A program made the position numbers and the translations under genes. Of a stretch of 10,358 nucleotides of DNA, positions 1 to 6,631 are shown piece after piece. Within the stretch, counting starts at the first letter, position 1, and every line of letters begins with the position of its first letter. The notes beneath the pieces were generated by a model. That model made no database searches. It worked only from the letters and a program-made list of their open reading frames with translations, and was not told the origin of the DNA. Origin of the DNA: an uncultured Marmoricola sp. (GTDB lineage Bacteria > Actinomycetota > Actinomycetes > Propionibacteriales > Nocardioidaceae); NCBI RefSeq assembly GCF_943913695.1, contig NZ_CALTZE010000127.1:1-10358 (forward strand), given 5' to 3'.

Positions 1-433
1 GTACGTCGAAGCGCGGCGCCCGCTTCGTGACCGGGTCGCCCCAGCGGATCACGACCTCGGAGCGGTAGCCGCGCGGGGAGGTGACCCGGTCGTCGCGGTT
101 GGGTGCGACCACGGCGAAGCCGTCGCGCCCGACGTCGTCGCGCCCGCCGCGGCGGTCATGCGCCCCGGCAGGTCCCGGCGCGGCCGCGGCCGGAGGGGCC
201 GTGAGACCGCTCAGCGCCAGCGCGCCGGCCCCGACCCCGCCGGCAGCGAGCACCGAGCGGCGGCGCAGCGCCTGCTCCGCGAGGTCGCGGAACTCCGGGT
301 TGCCGGAGGTGTTGGGCGGCTCGTGGAAGCAGGCGTCGTTGCAGCGGAACTTGCAGGTCATCGCGCTGCGCGAGCCGTGCGGTCCGGTCGTGCTCTGGAC
401 AGGGGTGAGGGGCAGGAGCCTGGGCTGGGTCAT
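1..433 (-). CDS. PhoX-family (DUF839) secreted phosphatase, N-terminal part, cut by window edge
   Basis: Only the first 144 codons are present; the gene runs off the left edge. PhoX proteins are calcium-dependent, Tat-exported phosphatases that release phosphate from organic esters outside the membrane. The visible part has an N-terminal region with the line MTCKFRCNDACFHEPPNTSG (residues 25-44), then a twin-arginine stretch RRRSVL (57-62), a hydrophobic Ala/Gly/Leu segment (about 63-79) and an Ala-rich cleavage region (80-85). The mature start GFAVVAPNRDD, then GYRSEVVIRWGDPV, is typical of actinobacterial PhoX/DUF839 proteins. The ATG at 433 is chosen because GGAG lies 8 bases upstream; Met25 is a possible internal start without a clear ribosome site. 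The gene is separated from the upstream operon by a hairpin and has a putative promoter of its own. The catalytic residues lie outside the window, so activity cannot be judged. Confidence 0.8.
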   Translation of the reverse strand, partial: MTQPRLLPLTPVQSTTGPHGSRSAMTCKFRCNDACFHEPPNTSGNPEFRDLAEQALRRRSVLAAGGVGAGALALSGLTAPPAAAAPGPAGAHDRRGGRDDVGRDGFAVVAPNRDDRVTSPRGYRSEVVIRWGDPVTKRAPRFDV

Positions 434-456
434 CAGGGTGTCTCCGAGTAGACGAC

Positions 457-470
457 GTGAGGCACCTCAC
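457..470. promoter_or_regulatory. 14-bp palindrome at the expected PhoX start of transcription
   Basis: The sequence GTGAGGCACCTCAC is a perfect 6-bp inverted repeat (GTGAGG/CCTCAC) around a 2-base centre. It begins directly next to the putative -10 and covers the expected transcription start, where a repressor would act. No regulator can be named from it. A leader hairpin is an alternative reading. Confidence 0.35.
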
Positions 471-499
471 AACCTAGGCGAGCACGACGCGTCCGTCAC
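471..499 (-). promoter_or_regulatory. putative promoter of the PhoX gene
   Basis: Read on the minus strand, GTGACG (494-499) is followed after 17 bases by TAGGTT (471-476). This resembles an actinobacterial housekeeping promoter with a good -10 and a fair -35. It lies just past the hairpin that appears to end the upstream operon and gives a leader of about 30 bases before the ATG at 433. No phosphate-box (PhoP-type GTTCACC repeat) was seen. Confidence 0.4.
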
Positions 500-502
500 C
501 TC

Positions 503-552
503 CTCGCGGGTGCGGCTCCCTGCGTTGCAGGGGTCGGCAGCCGCCCCGCGAG
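503..552 (-). terminator. compound hairpin ending the carnitine/ABC operon
   Basis: Three nested stems share one axis: 503-510 with 545-552 (8 bp), 512-517 with 539-544 (6 bp) and 518-523 with 527-532 (6 bp, 3-base loop). The only breaks are a single unpaired base at 511 and a 6-base bulge at 533-538. This makes 20 base pairs in 50 bases, almost all G-C. It begins 21 bases after the stop codon of the last operon gene and ends before the putative PhoX promoter. There is no T-run after it, which is common in high-GC actinobacteria, so the terminator call rests on structure and position. Confidence 0.6.
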
Positions 553-573
553 CCCCCACCCGCGAACCTGCAC

Positions 574-1047
574 TCAGGGCGTGCGGATGGCGCGTCCGGC
601 CTCCGGCCCCGGCTCCACGCGTACGTCGCCCAGCCTCGCCGCGACCGCGTCGGGGAAGGGCGTGCTGGCCGCGCGCCCGCTCACGACACCGGTGTCGACG
701 TGGAGCCCGAGGGTCTCCTCGGTCGCCCGCAGGGTGCCGCCGGCGTAGAGCTCGTGCCAGATCCGCATCAGCTTCGAGGAGCACCCGATCACCCACGAGC
801 GCACCTCGAGGTGCTCGTCGGGACCGACCTGGTCGAGATAGCGGACGTGGGCCTCCACGGTGTAGAGCGAGGCCCCGGTCTCGGCGCGGTAGTCGGGGCC
901 GAGCCCGACCGCCTCCATGACCGCGTCGGTGGCGTGGCCGCACACCAGCACGTAGTAGGGCTCGGAGAGATGGCCGTTGTAGTCGATCCACTCCGGCTGC
1001 ACTGGCTCCGACCAGGTGCACACCGGCGGGCCGGGCGCCCGGCTCAC
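574..1047 (-). CDS. hotdog-fold acyl-CoA thioesterase, probable betainyl-CoA thioesterase
   Basis: A 157-residue protein of the single-domain 4HBT hotdog family. The start PEWIDYNGHLSEPYY (18-32) carries the family's Asp-x-x-Gly-His pattern, with Asp22 as the likely catalytic acid and His26 beside it. The central helix is followed by strands with YTVEAHVRYLDQV (62-74). In carnitine-degrading bacteria a thioesterase of this type hydrolyses betainyl-CoA to glycine betaine and CoA; in Pseudomonas aeruginosa it is named CdhB, and in some species it is fused to carnitine dehydrogenase. Here it is separate but coupled: its GTG start overlaps the dehydrogenase stop by 4 bases (GTGA). It is the last gene of the operon and is followed by a hairpin. 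The fold is clear. The betainyl-CoA substrate is inferred from the two enzymes just upstream. Confidence 0.8.
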   Translation of the reverse strand: MSRAPGPPVCTWSEPVQPEWIDYNGHLSEPYYVLVCGHATDAVMEAVGLGPDYRAETGASLYTVEAHVRYLDQVGPDEHLEVRSWVIGCSSKLMRIWHELYAGGTLRATEETLGLHVDTGVVSGRAASTPFPDAVAARLGDVRVEPGPEAGRAIRTP

Positions 1048-1985
1048 GCGCGCCCCAGTGCCCGCAGCACGGCGATCACCCCGGCGTCGCGCTCGGCGAC
1101 GAGCTCGTCGATGGTCCGGCCGTCGGCCTCGCGCTCGCAGCCCGCGACGACGTCGTCACGCAGCTCCGAGGTGAGCTCGGCGGCGACCAGCCGGGTCCAC
1201 GGCGACTTCAGCGAGGGTCCGAAGTGGTCGAGCATGTGCGCCATGCCGCCCTGCCCGCCGGCGAGGTGGAAGGTCAGCATCGGGCCGTGCACCGGCCAGC
1301 GCAGCCCCGGGCCGTCGGTGATCGACAGGTCGATCTGCTCCACCGTCGCCTCGCCCTCGGCGATCATGTGCAGCGCCTCGCGCCACAGCGCCTCCTGGAG
1401 CCGGTTGGCGATGAAGCCCGGCACCTCGCGCTCCATGGTGATCACCGACTTCCCGACGTGGCGGAAGAAGTCGGAGGTCCAGGCGACGACCTCGGGCGAG
1501 GTCTTCACGCCACCGACGACCTCCACCAGCGGGATCAGGTAGGGCGGGTTGAACGGGTGGCCGACCACGGTGCGCTCGGGCGTGGCGCAGCCGACCTGCA
1601 TCTCGCTCATCGCGTAGCCCGAGGTGGAGGAGGAGATCACCACCCCCTCGGGGGCCGCCGCGTCGATGTCGGCGAGCAGCCGGATCTTCAGGTCGAGGTC
1701 CTCCGGCGCGCTCTCCTGCACGAAGTCGGCCCCGGCGAGCGCGGTCGCGAGGTCCGGCTCGAAGCGCAGCCGGTCGCGCGAGGCGCCCTCGGCGAGGCCG
1801 AGCTCGCTCAGCGCCGGCCACGCCGCGTCGACGAGGTGGCGCAGGCGGTCCTCCGCCGCGGGGGAGGGGTCCCAGGCGACCACGTCGTAGCCGTGGGCCA
1901 GGAAGTAGGCGACCCAGCCACCGCCGATCACGCCGACGCCGGCACAGCAGACGGTGCGGACCTCCGCGACCGGGGGCGCGCCCAT
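1044..1985 (-). CDS. lcdH: L-carnitine dehydrogenase (3-hydroxyacyl-CoA dehydrogenase family)
   Basis: A 313-residue cytoplasmic enzyme expected to oxidise L-carnitine to 3-dehydrocarnitine with NAD. The Rossmann fold starts with GVGVIG (16-21), with Asp39 at the end of the second strand, favouring NAD over NADP. The catalytic segment VVGHPFNPPYLIPLVEVVGG (140-159) supplies the His143/Glu155 pair known in the 3-hydroxyacyl-CoA dehydrogenase family, and Asn194 sits in VPGFIANRLQEALWREA. The C-terminal domain with GPGLRWPVHGPMLTFHLAGG (225-244) and the length fit carnitine dehydrogenases better than 3-hydroxybutyryl-CoA dehydrogenases, which are shorter and lack this pattern. The start ATG shares one base with the BKACE stop (TGATG). 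Neighbouring BKACE and thioesterase genes complete the known route from carnitine to glycine betaine. A related 3-hydroxy acid remains possible as the true substrate. Confidence 0.85.
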   Translation of the reverse strand: MGAPPVAEVRTVCCAGVGVIGGGWVAYFLAHGYDVVAWDPSPAAEDRLRHLVDAAWPALSELGLAEGASRDRLRFEPDLATALAGADFVQESAPEDLDLKIRLLADIDAAAPEGVVISSSTSGYAMSEMQVGCATPERTVVGHPFNPPYLIPLVEVVGGVKTSPEVVAWTSDFFRHVGKSVITMEREVPGFIANRLQEALWREALHMIAEGEATVEQIDLSITDGPGLRWPVHGPMLTFHLAGGQGGMAHMLDHFGPSLKSPWTRLVAAELTSELRDDVVAGCEREADGRTIDELVAERDAGVIAVLRALGRA

Positions 1986-2884
1986 CAGGACCTCGGCTTG
2001 AGGTCGAGCAGCTCACGGGCCTCGTCGGGGGTCGCCACCGAGGCGCCCAGCGCCTCGATGATGGTGACCGCGCGCTCGACGAGCTGCGCGTTGGTCGCCT
2101 TGACGCCCTTGGAGAGGTAGAGGTTGTCCTCCAGCCCGACCCGCACGTGACCCCCGAGCAGCACCGACTGCGCCACCCACGGCATCTGCATCCTCCCCAG
2201 CGCGAAGGAGGCCCACTGCGAACCCTCGGGGAGCTGCTGCACCATCGCGGCGAGCAGCAGCGGGTCGGCCGGAGCGCCGTACGGGATGTCCATGCAGAGC
2301 TGGAAGAGCGGCGGCGCGTCGATGAGCCCCTCCTCGACGAGCTGGCGGGCGAACCACAGGTGGCCGGTGTCGAAGATCTCCATCTCGCACCGGACGCCGA
2401 GCTCCTGGATCCGCTTGGCACCCTCGCGCAGCATGTCGGGGGTGCTGACGTAGACCAGGCTGCCCTCGCCGAAGTTGAGACTGCCGCAGTCGAGGGTGCA
2501 GATGTCGGGGAGCAGCTCCTCGACGTGGGCGAGGCGCTCCAGGCCGCTCACGAGGTCGGTGCCCTCGACGAAGCTGGTCGGGTCGTGGGGGTCGAGCACC
2601 AGATCGCCGCCCATGCCGGCGGTGGTGTTGACCACGACGTCGACGCCGCTCTCGCGGATCCGTTCGACGGCCTCGCGGTAGTAGGAGACCTGGCGCGAGC
2701 CCTTGCCCGTCGAGGGCTCGCGCACGTGCACGTGGACCACGGCGGCACCCGCGCGGGCGGCGGCGATGCCGGCCTCCGCGATCTGCTCGGGAGTCACCGG
2801 CACGTGCTCCGAGCGGCCGACCGTGTCGCCGGCGCCGGTCAGCGCGCAGGTGATGATCACCTTCCGGTTCATGATCGTGGTCAT
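1985..2884 (-). CDS. BKACE (DUF849) beta-keto acid cleavage enzyme, probable 3-dehydrocarnitine:acetyl-CoA transferase
   Basis: A 299-residue TIM-barrel enzyme of the BKACE family, which reacts a beta-keto acid with acetyl-CoA to give acetoacetate and a new acyl-CoA. The metal site is visible: His51 and His53 in VVHVHVREP and Glu252 in HVRVGLEDN, matching the two His and one Glu that bind zinc in the founding 3-keto-5-aminohexanoate cleavage enzyme. Arg248 and Asp253 sit at the catalytic spacing around that Glu, and NTTAG (86-90) lies on an active-site strand. Next to a carnitine dehydrogenase, the expected reaction is 3-dehydrocarnitine + acetyl-CoA -> betainyl-CoA + acetoacetate (CdhC in P. 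aeruginosa). The ATG at 2884 overlaps the hydrolase stop by 4 bases and has a full GGAGGTGA ribosome site 4 bases upstream, the best inside the operon. Substrate choice within BKACE cannot be proven by eye. Confidence 0.85.
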   Translation of the reverse strand: MTTIMNRKVIITCALTGAGDTVGRSEHVPVTPEQIAEAGIAAARAGAAVVHVHVREPSTGKGSRQVSYYREAVERIRESGVDVVVNTTAGMGGDLVLDPHDPTSFVEGTDLVSGLERLAHVEELLPDICTLDCGSLNFGEGSLVYVSTPDMLREGAKRIQELGVRCEMEIFDTGHLWFARQLVEEGLIDAPPLFQLCMDIPYGAPADPLLLAAMVQQLPEGSQWASFALGRMQMPWVAQSVLLGGHVRVGLEDNLYLSKGVKATNAQLVERAVTIIEALGASVATPDEARELLDLKPRS

Positions 2885-3999
2885 GGGTTCACCTCCGTGG
2901 TGTCAGGGGCCTGCGCCGCGGTCGCGACGTCGGGAAGGCCCAGGTAGGACAGGTCCCGCTGCGCCCGGTCGACCCATGGGTCGTCGTAGGGCCACAGCGA
3001 GGTCTTGAGCACCGCGACGCCGAGGTCGCGGTCGAGGTAGCCGAGCTGCCCGCGGCTGCCGTCGGCGGTGACGCGGCCCCCGTCGGCGCTCAGCGGCCAC
3101 CAGTGCCGGCCGAAGCCGGCGTGCGCGGTGATCGTGCTCGGCAGCCTGCCCGGCGCGGTGAAGGGGTACGCCGGCGCGCTCGCGGCCTGCGTCCAGCCCT
3201 CGGGCAGCACCCGCTCGCCGTCCCAGGTGCCGTCGAGCTGGAGCACGGCCAGGCGCAGCCAGTCCTCGGCGCACGCGGCGAGGCCGCCCCCGGCCAGCGC
3301 GACGCCGTCGTCGTCGACCGACACGACCGCGTCGTGCACGCAGCCCAAGCGACGCCACAGCCCGGCCAGCGCGTCGGCGTACGCCGCCCCGGTGGCACGC
3401 TCGCGGACCCAGTCGAGCACCTGGGAGTCGGCGGTGGAGTAGTCCCACCTGGTGCCGGGGCGGTCCTGGCCCGCCACCTCGGTGAGCAGCGACCGGGAGG
3501 CACCGCCTCCGGCGAAGCAGCCGACCAGGCGCGCGGCCGGGCCCTCGGGGTCGCGGTGGTCCTCGACCCACGCCGTGCCGGTGGTCATCGTGAGCAGGTG
3601 GTCGACCGTGCAGCCGTCGTAGCCGGTGCCGGAGAGCTCGGGCACGTGGTCGGTCACCGGGTCCTCGAGCACGAGGGCGCCCTCGCCCACCGCGAGCCCG
3701 ACGAGGTGGGCCAGGGCCGACTTCGACATCGAGGCGCCCAGCAGCAGGGAGGCGGGCGTGACGTCGTCAGCATACCACTCGTGGACGACGGCGCCGCCGC
3801 GCCAGACCAGCAGCGCAGTGGTGTGCGTGGCACGGGTCCACTCCGGCAGGGTCCAGCTGCGCCCGGCCCCGTGGATCGTGGTCTCGAGCGGGCGCGGCGC
3901 CCGGGGCAGCGGCCGCGGGCCGGGTGCGGGTACGCCGGCCAGGTCGCCCGCGGCTCCCAGCTGCGGATCGACGAACCGCAACGTGGAGAGCGCGGTCAT
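2881..3999 (-). CDS. cytoplasmic serine hydrolase, beta-lactamase class C / 6-aminohexanoate-dimer hydrolase fold
   Basis: A 372-residue protein with the serine beta-lactamase fold. SMSK at 90-93 is the SxxK motif, giving nucleophile Ser90 and base Lys93, inside LLLGASMSKSALAHL. Tyr187 in WDYSTADSQVLDWV is the equivalent of the YxN tyrosine, with Thr189 in place of the usual Asn, as seen in esterase and amidase branches such as NylB. No signal peptide or membrane segment is present, which argues against an antibiotic-resistance or cell-wall role. The ATG shares one base with the ABC ATPase stop (TGATG) and the end overlaps BKACE by 4 bases, so it is an integral operon member. Placed between importer and carnitine-degrading enzymes, it may hydrolyse the imported compound to release carnitine or its precursor. 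The fold is sure; the substrate is inferred. Confidence 0.8.
   Translation of the reverse strand: MTALSTLRFVDPQLGAAGDLAGVPAPGPRPLPRAPRPLETTIHGAGRSWTLPEWTRATHTTALLVWRGGAVVHEWYADDVTPASLLLGASMSKSALAHLVGLAVGEGALVLEDPVTDHVPELSGTGYDGCTVDHLLTMTTGTAWVEDHRDPEGPAARLVGCFAGGGASRSLLTEVAGQDRPGTRWDYSTADSQVLDWVRERATGAAYADALAGLWRRLGCVHDAVVSVDDDGVALAGGGLAACAEDWLRLAVLQLDGTWDGERVLPEGWTQAASAPAYPFTAPGRLPSTITAHAGFGRHWWPLSADGGRVTADGSRGQLGYLDRDLGVAVLKTSLWPYDDPWVDRAQRDLSYLGLPDVATAAQAPDTTEVNP
2889..2896 (-). promoter_or_regulatory. strong internal ribosome binding site of the BKACE gene
   Basis: GGAGGTGA, a full match to the 16S anti-SD sequence, lies within the last codons of the hydrolase gene, 4 bases before the ATG. 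It favours this start over the internal ATG four codons later. It is stronger than other operon-internal sites, so the catabolic genes may be translated above the level set by coupling alone. Confidence 0.6.
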
Positions 4000-5795
4000 C
4001 AGTCGATGCGCGGACTGTTCGACAGCAGGCGCTTGGTGTAGTCCTCGCGCGGGGAGTCCATCACCTCGACGACCGAGCCCGACTCCACGAGCCGGCCCTG
4101 GTTGAGGATCTGCACCCGCGCGGCGATCGAGCGCACCAGCGCCAGGTTGTGGGTCACGAAGAGCATGCTGATGCCGCGCTGGAGCCGCAGCTCCTCGAGC
4201 AGCGCGACGATCGAGCCCTGCACCGAGACGTCGAGCGCCGAGGTGATCTCGTCGCAGATCAGCAGGTCCGGCTCGGCGGCCAGCGCGCGGGCGATCGCCA
4301 CGCGCTGCCGCTCGCCGCCGGAGAGCCGCGAGGCCTGGTAGCGCAGCACGGCCGGTCCGAGCGCGACCTGCTCGAGCAGGTCGACGACCCGCTCGGTGGC
4401 CTGCTTGCCCGAGGCGATGCCGAAGAGCTCCATCGGGCGCTTGACGATCTGCTCGATGGTCAGGCGCGGGTTGAGCGAGAGGTAGGGGTTCTGGAAGATG
4501 TACTGCACCCGTTTGCGCTCGGTCGCCGAGCGCTTGCGGGAGCCCTTGCCCAGCTCGTGGCCCTCGAAGGCGATGCTGCCGGTCCACTCCCGGTGCAGCC
4601 CGCCGACGCAGCGCGAGATCGTGGTCTTGCCGCTGCCTGACTCGCCGACCAGGGCGACGGTCTCGGCCCGCGCGACGTCGAGGGTGACGCCGTGGACGAC
4701 CCGCTTGGAGCCGTAGAAGACCTCCAGGTCGGCGATCTCCAGGATCACCTCGCGCTGCTTGTCGGGGTCGGCGTCGGGCACCGTGCCGCGGGAGATGTCC
4801 CACGAGCCGATCTCGCCGACCCGCAGGCAGCGGACCTCGTGCTGCTCGGAGACGGTGCGCAGCTCCGGGACCGTGGTGGCGCAGCGGTCCTCGGCGAAGG
4901 AGCACCGGTCGTGGAAGCGACAGCCGCCCGGGCGGGCGCCCGGGGCCGGGGTGCGACCGGGGATGCCGCTGAGCGCGCGCGCCTGGCTCAGGTGGGGGAT
5001 GGAGTCGAGCAGCGCCCGGGTGTAGGGGTGCGAGGGGTGGGCGAAGATCTCCTCGCGCGGGCCGAGCTCGGCGATCTGGCCGGCGTACATGACCGCGACC
5101 CGGTCGGCGATGTTGGCGATCACCGCCAGGTCGTGGGTGACGTAGAGCGCCGCGACGCCATAGGAGCGGCACAGCGCGGCCATCGTGCGCAGCACCATGC
5201 CCTGGGTGGTGACGTCGAGGCCGGTGGTGGGCTCGTCGAGCACCAGCACCTTGGGCTTGGGCAGGAACGCCATGGCGAGGGCGACGCGCTGCACCTGGCC
5301 CCCGGAGAGCTGGTGGGAGTAGCGCCGCAGGAACTCGTCGTCGGAGGGCAGGCCGACCTCCTCCAGGCCGGCCCGGGCACCAGCGAGGCGCGACTCGGAG
5401 GTGCCGATCCCGCGCAGCTCCATCAGCTCGACGATCTGCTTGCCGATCCGGATGCTGGGGTTCAGCGCTGCAGCGGGGTCCTGCGGGACGTAGGCGATCT
5501 CCTCGCCGCGGATCTGACGCACCTGCTGCCACGGCAGCGCCAGCACGTCGCGGTCCTCGAAGAGCACCTTGCCGCGCTCGATCAGCGCGCCGGCCCGGGT
5601 GTAGCCGAGCAGCGAGGTGCCGACCGTGGTCTTGCCGCTGCCGGACTCGCCGACCAGGCCGACGACCTCGCCGGGCTCGAGCACGAGGTCGATGTCGTCG
5701 ACCACGTCGACGTCGGGGCGGCCGGTGAGACCGATGCGCAGGTCCTCGACGGCGATGCCGGTCGTGGTGCGCGAGGGCTGGGTGGACGCGGTCAT
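3999..5795 (-). CDS. ABC transporter, fused double ATP-binding protein (DppD-DppF type)
   Basis: A 598-residue protein with two complete ATPase domains that power the Dpp/Opp-type importer encoded just upstream. First domain: Walker A GESGSGKT (49-56), Q-loop Gln105, signature LSGGQ (163-167), Walker B VLVLDEP (183-189), switch His221. Second domain: Walker A (384-391), Q-loop Gln435, signature LSGGE (491-495), Walker B LLICDE (511-516), His549. Between them (about 242-325) is the oligopeptide-type extension HPYTRALLDSIP with four cysteines (292, 298, 305, 323); such clusters are reported to bind an iron-sulfur centre in some Opp/Dpp ATPases. The second half lacks this extension. Both sites look catalytically intact. 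The ATG at 5795 overlaps the permease stop by 4 bases, with GGGAGG 9 bases upstream. Confidence 0.93.
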   Translation of the reverse strand: MTASTQPSRTTTGIAVEDLRIGLTGRPDVDVVDDIDLVLEPGEVVGLVGESGSGKTTVGTSLLGYTRAGALIERGKVLFEDRDVLALPWQQVRQIRGEEIAYVPQDPAAALNPSIRIGKQIVELMELRGIGTSESRLAGARAGLEEVGLPSDDEFLRRYSHQLSGGQVQRVALAMAFLPKPKVLVLDEPTTGLDVTTQGMVLRTMAALCRSYGVAALYVTHDLAVIANIADRVAVMYAGQIAELGPREEIFAHPSHPYTRALLDSIPHLSQARALSGIPGRTPAPGARPGGCRFHDRCSFAEDRCATTVPELRTVSEQHEVRCLRVGEIGSWDISRGTVPDADPDKQREVILEIADLEVFYGSKRVVHGVTLDVARAETVALVGESGSGKTTISRCVGGLHREWTGSIAFEGHELGKGSRKRSATERKRVQYIFQNPYLSLNPRLTIEQIVKRPMELFGIASGKQATERVVDLLEQVALGPAVLRYQASRLSGGERQRVAIARALAAEPDLLICDEITSALDVSVQGSIVALLEELRLQRGISMLFVTHNLALVRSIAARVQILNQGRLVESGSVVEVMDSPREDYTKRLLSNSPRID

Positions 5796-6631
5796 CCGTC
5801 ATCGCCTCCCCGCGACGAGAGCTGGGCGATGCCGTCGGCGGTGAGGTTGGTGCCGATCGTGAACAGGCCGATCATCAGCACGGGTGCGAGCACCGACCAC
5901 GGCTGCGTCGACATCGCCAGCCTGTTCTCGTTGAGCATCTGCCCCCAGTTGGCCGCGCTCGGGTCGGTGGCGAAGCCGAGGAAGCCGAGGGCCGCCACGA
6001 GGCCGATGGAGTAGGTCAGTCGCAGGCCCGCCTCGGCCAGCAGCGGCGCGTTCATGTTGGGCAGCACCTCGGCCACGATCACCCGGGAGCGCCGCTCCCC
6101 GAGCGCCTCGGCGGCGTGCACGAAGTCGCGCGAGACGATGCCCAGCGCCACCCCGCGCGCCAGGCGTGCGACGCGCGGTGCGTGGGAGAGGCCGACGAGC
6201 ACCACGATCATCCAGGCCTCGGGCTGGCTCACGGCGGTCAGCACCAGTAGCGCGAGCAGGATCTGCGGGAAGGCGAGCATCACGTCGTTCAGACGCATGA
6301 TGACCTCGTCCCACCAGCCGCCGGAGTAGGCCGCCACGACGCCGATCAGCACGCCGAGGACCATGCCCAGCACCGTGCCGAGCAGGGCGATCACGAGCAC
6401 CGAGCGGCCGCCGTACATCACCCGCGAGAGGACGTCCTGACCGAGGTAGTCGGTGCCGAAGAAGCCGTCCTTGGCGAAGGGAGCGCCGACGACCTCGTTC
6501 TGGCCGTGGGGGGCCAGCCACGGCCCCACGATGACGAAGACGGTGATGACGAGGGTCAGCACGCCGCCCACCAGCAGCCGGCGCTGTCGTACGGCGCGGC
6601 GCAGGGTCGAGGAGGAGGTCGTGGCGCTCAC
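5792..6631 (-). CDS. ABC transporter permease, DppC/OppC type
   Basis: A 279-residue inner-membrane subunit of the binding-protein-dependent transporter. It has a membrane segment at about 19-38, the FGTDYLGQDVLSR motif (58-70) that marks DppC/OppC proteins, then five more segments (about 76-102, 114-134, 139-158, 199-220, 244-266). The EAA loop with HAAEALGERRSRVI..LPN (172-192) is where the ATPase docks. The start is taken as the GTG at 6631, which overlaps the stop of the other permease by 4 bases (GTGA). Longer readings of this frame upstream only shadow that gene. Length and layout are normal for the family. It pairs with the adjacent DppB-type permease. Confidence 0.92.
   Translation of the reverse strand: MSATTSSSTLRRAVRQRRLLVGGVLTLVITVFVIVGPWLAPHGQNEVVGAPFAKDGFFGTDYLGQDVLSRVMYGGRSVLVIALLGTVLGMVLGVLIGVVAAYSGGWWDEVIMRLNDVMLAFPQILLALLVLTAVSQPEAWMIVVLVGLSHAPRVARLARGVALGIVSRDFVHAAEALGERRSRVIVAEVLPNMNAPLLAEAGLRLTYSIGLVAALGFLGFATDPSAANWGQMLNENRLAMSTQPWSVLAPVLMIGLFTIGTNLTADGIAQLSSRGGDDG

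Noticed and set aside
320..355. Radical SAM cysteine motif
   Set aside because: The spacing is C-x3-C-x3-C, not C-x3-C-x2-C, and it lies in the export leader of a phosphatase with no matching domain.
2881..3999. Beta-lactamase resistance gene
   Set aside because: There is no signal peptide, YST stands in place of YAN/YSN, and the gene is locked inside a catabolic operon. The esterase/amidase branch of the fold fits better.
2881..5802. 973-residue minus-strand open frame that seems to fuse an ATPase-region protein to the hydrolase
   Set aside because: The upstream 600 residues are a low-complexity Arg/Pro/Gly shadow of the ABC ATPase gene, which is read in another frame with all its motifs. 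The hydrolase has its own ATG at 3999.
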